Positions 5,798 through 7,358 of a DNA stretch of 7,358 nucleotides are shown in pieces. Source of the stretch: Pseudomonadota bacterium (GTDB lineage: Bacteria; Chloroflexota; Ktedonobacteria; Ktedonobacterales; JACDGC01); the NCBI GenBank assembly GCA_021323815.1, contig JAJPKG010000353.1, positions 1-7,358 of the forward strand. Direction: 5' to 3'. The notes beneath the pieces are model-generated. The model saw only the letters and a list, made by a program, of their open reading frames with translations, was not told the DNA's origin and searched no databases. The first letter of the stretch is position 1. The number at the start of each line of letters is the position of its first letter. The translations under genes were made by a program, and so were the position numbers.

Positions 5798-6673
5798 ATG
5801 CCAACAAATAATCTTCCAGACTTCGATGCGCTGTGGGATTACGAGCATCCCGCGCAGACTGAAGCAGCGTTTCGCCAACTGTTGCCCCAGGCTGAAGCGA
5901 GCGGCGACGCATCCTATCACCTGCAATTGCTGACGCAGATCGCCCGCGTGCAGGGCTTGCAGCGCCGTTTCGACGACGCCCACGCCACGCTGGATGCAGT
6001 CGCGGCGCGCCTGTCAGACGATCTCGCCCTGGCCCGTGTGCGCTATCTGCTGGAGCGCGGGCGCGTCTTCAATTCATCCGGCCAGCCGGAAACCTCGCTG
6101 GCGTTGTTCCAGCAAGCCTATGAATTAGCCGAGGCGCAAAGATTTGCGTTCCATGCCATCGACGCGTTGCACATGCTGGGCATCGCCGCGCCGCCGGATG
6201 AGCGCATGGGCTGGAACACGCGCGCTTTGGCAATGGCCGAGGCGGCGACGGACCCACTCGCCCATCGCTGGTGCGGTTCCCTCATGAATAACATCGGCTG
6301 GACGTATCACGATGCCGGCCACTTTGACGAAGCGCTGGCGATGTTCGAGCGCGCCCTCACCTTTCAGCAGGCACAGGACGATCCTCGGCTGATTCGCATT
6401 GCCCGCTGGTGCATCGGTCGCACTTTGCGCTCTCTGGGCCGCACAGATGAAGCCCTCGCCCTGCAACTGGCGTTATATAATGACTGGGCAGCCAGCGGCG
6501 AGCAGCAAGACGGCTATGTCAGTGAAGAGATCGCTGAATGCCTTCTTGCGCTGGAGCGCACCGCCGAAAGCCGCCCCTATTTCGCCGAAGCCTATGCCCT
6601 GCTCTCGCGCGACCCCTGGCTTGTCGCCCAGGAGCCGCAACGGCTGCAACGGTTGCGCGATCTCAGCACATAG
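5798..6673 (+). CDS. Tetratricopeptide-repeat protein
   Basis: The product has 291 residues with no signal peptide or membrane helix, so it is probably cytoplasmic. Helical TPR-like pairs can be seen at about 39-72, 77-112, 160-193 (the clearest: NNIGWTYHDAGHFDEALAMF), 200-230 and 238-270, with a weaker unit around 118-150. The N-terminal part (ALWDYEHPAQTEAAFRQLLP, 11-30) recalls a recurrent N-terminal motif of TPR proteins in Chloroflexota, but I cannot name a characterised member. TPR arrays are protein-binding scaffolds; the partner and role are unknown. I chose the ATG at 5798 because AGAGGAGG at 5784-5791 is an excellent ribosome-binding site six bases away. The in-frame ATG at 5777 lies upstream of that site. 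The gene is divergent from the PadR/ABC relic and convergent with the phosphatase gene. Composition resembles its neighbours. Confidence 0.85.
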   Translation: MPTNNLPDFDALWDYEHPAQTEAAFRQLLPQAEASGDASYHLQLLTQIARVQGLQRRFDDAHATLDAVAARLSDDLALARVRYLLERGRVFNSSGQPETSLALFQQAYELAEAQRFAFHAIDALHMLGIAAPPDERMGWNTRALAMAEAATDPLAHRWCGSLMNNIGWTYHDAGHFDEALAMFERALTFQQAQDDPRLIRIARWCIGRTLRSLGRTDEALALQLALYNDWAASGEQQDGYVSEEIAECLLALERTAESRPYFAEAYALLSRDPWLVAQEPQRLQRLRDLST

Positions 6674-6811
6674 TGCCTGATTGGCTTCACCCCCAGCCCT
6701 CGCTTCAGTAAATATACGCCCGACATAGCCCGGAGGGGGTTACGTTCCGAGCAGGGGGGGTGAACTCCCAGCTCACCGCGCACGGCAATATCCATGCTCA
6801 TGTATCAAACC

Positions 6812-7358
6812 TCATGAACCGCCGGCTCCCCATCGCAGGTTGAATTGCCTGCTCGCCTGATAGACGGCGATGCCCAGCATCAGGCATAAACTGCCCAGGA
6901 TGTAGCCCCCTAGCACATCGCTGGGCCAGTGCTGGCCTTCCAGCACCCGCGAGATGCCGATGAAAACAATCATAAAGATGCAGCAGCCTTGCAGAAAGCG
7001 CACGGCGAGACGCTCGCGCGGCGCAACGCGGGCATGAGCCGCGATCAGCAGCATCAGCACGAAGCCGTAAAATGCCACGCTGTGGCTGACGTGCCCGGAT
7101 GGAAAGCTGTGCAGCCCCACGTGCACCGGCGAGATGATGTGCACGTTATGCGGTCGCGGTCGCCCCACCGCGCCGTTGATGAGGATGTTAGCGGCATCAG
7201 CGGAATAGGTGGCGACAGCCAGGCCGATGGCGGCGCGAATCTGCCGTGCCAGCACCAGCGCCAGAATCACGCTGACGGAGATCACCCCGGCGGGCGTCGG
7301 CCAGTTGAGATCGCTGGTGAGATTGATCAACGGCGGCAGAGGCGTGAAGCGCAGCAAT
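6812..7358 (-). CDS. PAP2-family membrane phosphatase (5' end beyond right edge)
   Basis: The frame is open from the right edge to a TGA at 6814-6812, giving at least 181 residues. Numbering here starts at the first full codon (TTG at 7357). That codon is not accepted as the start, because the usual first membrane segment of the family would lie upstream. The three phosphatase motifs are present: GRPRP at 65-69, FPSGH at 85-89, and SR at 136-137 with His143 and Asp147 (SR-X5-H-X3-D). In the first motif the Lys expected seven positions before the Arg is Asn61. Hydrophobic segments lie at about 22-58, 93-108, 124-136 and 149-166. PAP2 enzymes dephosphorylate lipid phosphates such as phosphatidic acid or undecaprenyl pyrophosphate at the membrane; the substrate cannot be told. 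The 138-base gap to the convergent TPR gene has no clear terminator. Confidence 0.88.
   Translation of the reverse strand, partial: LLRFTPLPPLINLTSDLNWPTPAGVISVSVILALVLARQIRAAIGLAVATYSADAANILINGAVGRPRPHNVHIISPVHVGLHSFPSGHVSHSVAFYGFVLMLLIAAHARVAPRERLAVRFLQGCCIFMIVFIGISRVLEGQHWPSDVLGGYILGSLCLMLGIAVYQASRQFNLRWGAGGS

Noticed and set aside
6749..6774. Hairpin GAGC-A-GGGG with TCCC-A-GCTC in the gap between the TPR and PAP2 genes as a terminator
   Set aside because: It has an internal A/A mismatch and a G-T pair, and no T-run follows on either strand.
6592..6801. Minus-strand open frame of 69 residues between the PAP2 and TPR genes
   Set aside because: It overlaps the end of the TPR gene, has no recognisable domain and low-quality composition, and looks like a chance frame.

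Overview
The window looks like a piece of a Chloroflexota (Chloroflexi) chromosome. This is an inference from three things: GC-rich coding sequence, a secreted Thr/Pro-linker membrane protein of the kind common in that phylum, and complex I subunits with a PadR/ABC-transporter relic and a TPR protein of familiar Chloroflexota style. No rRNA, tRNA, CRISPR array or intact transposase was seen.

Layout. Positions 1-856 (minus strand) hold the 5' part of a gene that runs off the left edge. It encodes a three-helix membrane protein with a Thr/Pro-rich linker and the start of an extracellular beta-sandwich-like domain. Positions 857-1245 are a divergent intergenic region with a small palindrome, an imperfect inverted-repeat element and a good extended -10 promoter facing right. 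Positions 1246-5168 are four respiratory complex I genes on the plus strand in the order nuoA, nuoC, nuoD, nuoH, closed by a strong intrinsic terminator at 5193-5221. Positions 5242-5732 (minus strand) hold a decayed locus: the C-terminal part of a PadR-family regulator abutting an internally deleted, frameshifted ABC-transporter ATPase. Positions 5798-6673 (plus) encode a tetratricopeptide-repeat protein. Positions 6812-7358 (minus) encode a PAP2-family membrane phosphatase whose 5' end lies beyond the right edge.

How the genes work together. NuoC and NuoD form part of the peripheral arm, and NuoA and NuoH are the membrane subunits at the junction with it. With NuoB they build the quinone-reduction site. 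nuoB is absent from its usual place between nuoA and nuoC, where the two genes overlap, and nuoE/F/G, nuoI and nuoJ-N are also absent. The window therefore holds a self-contained partial nuo operon that must be completed from elsewhere in the genome.

The most notable non-coding signal is that both open gaps inside this operon are occupied by palindromic repeats. A GAAG/CTTC-rich inverted repeat lies between nuoC and nuoD and is related to one upstream of nuoA. A 74-bp MITE-like element with GTAGGGGCGC ends lies between nuoD and nuoH. I found no convincing new defence or biosynthetic system; the real interest is the split complex I operon, its repeats and the regulator-transporter relic.
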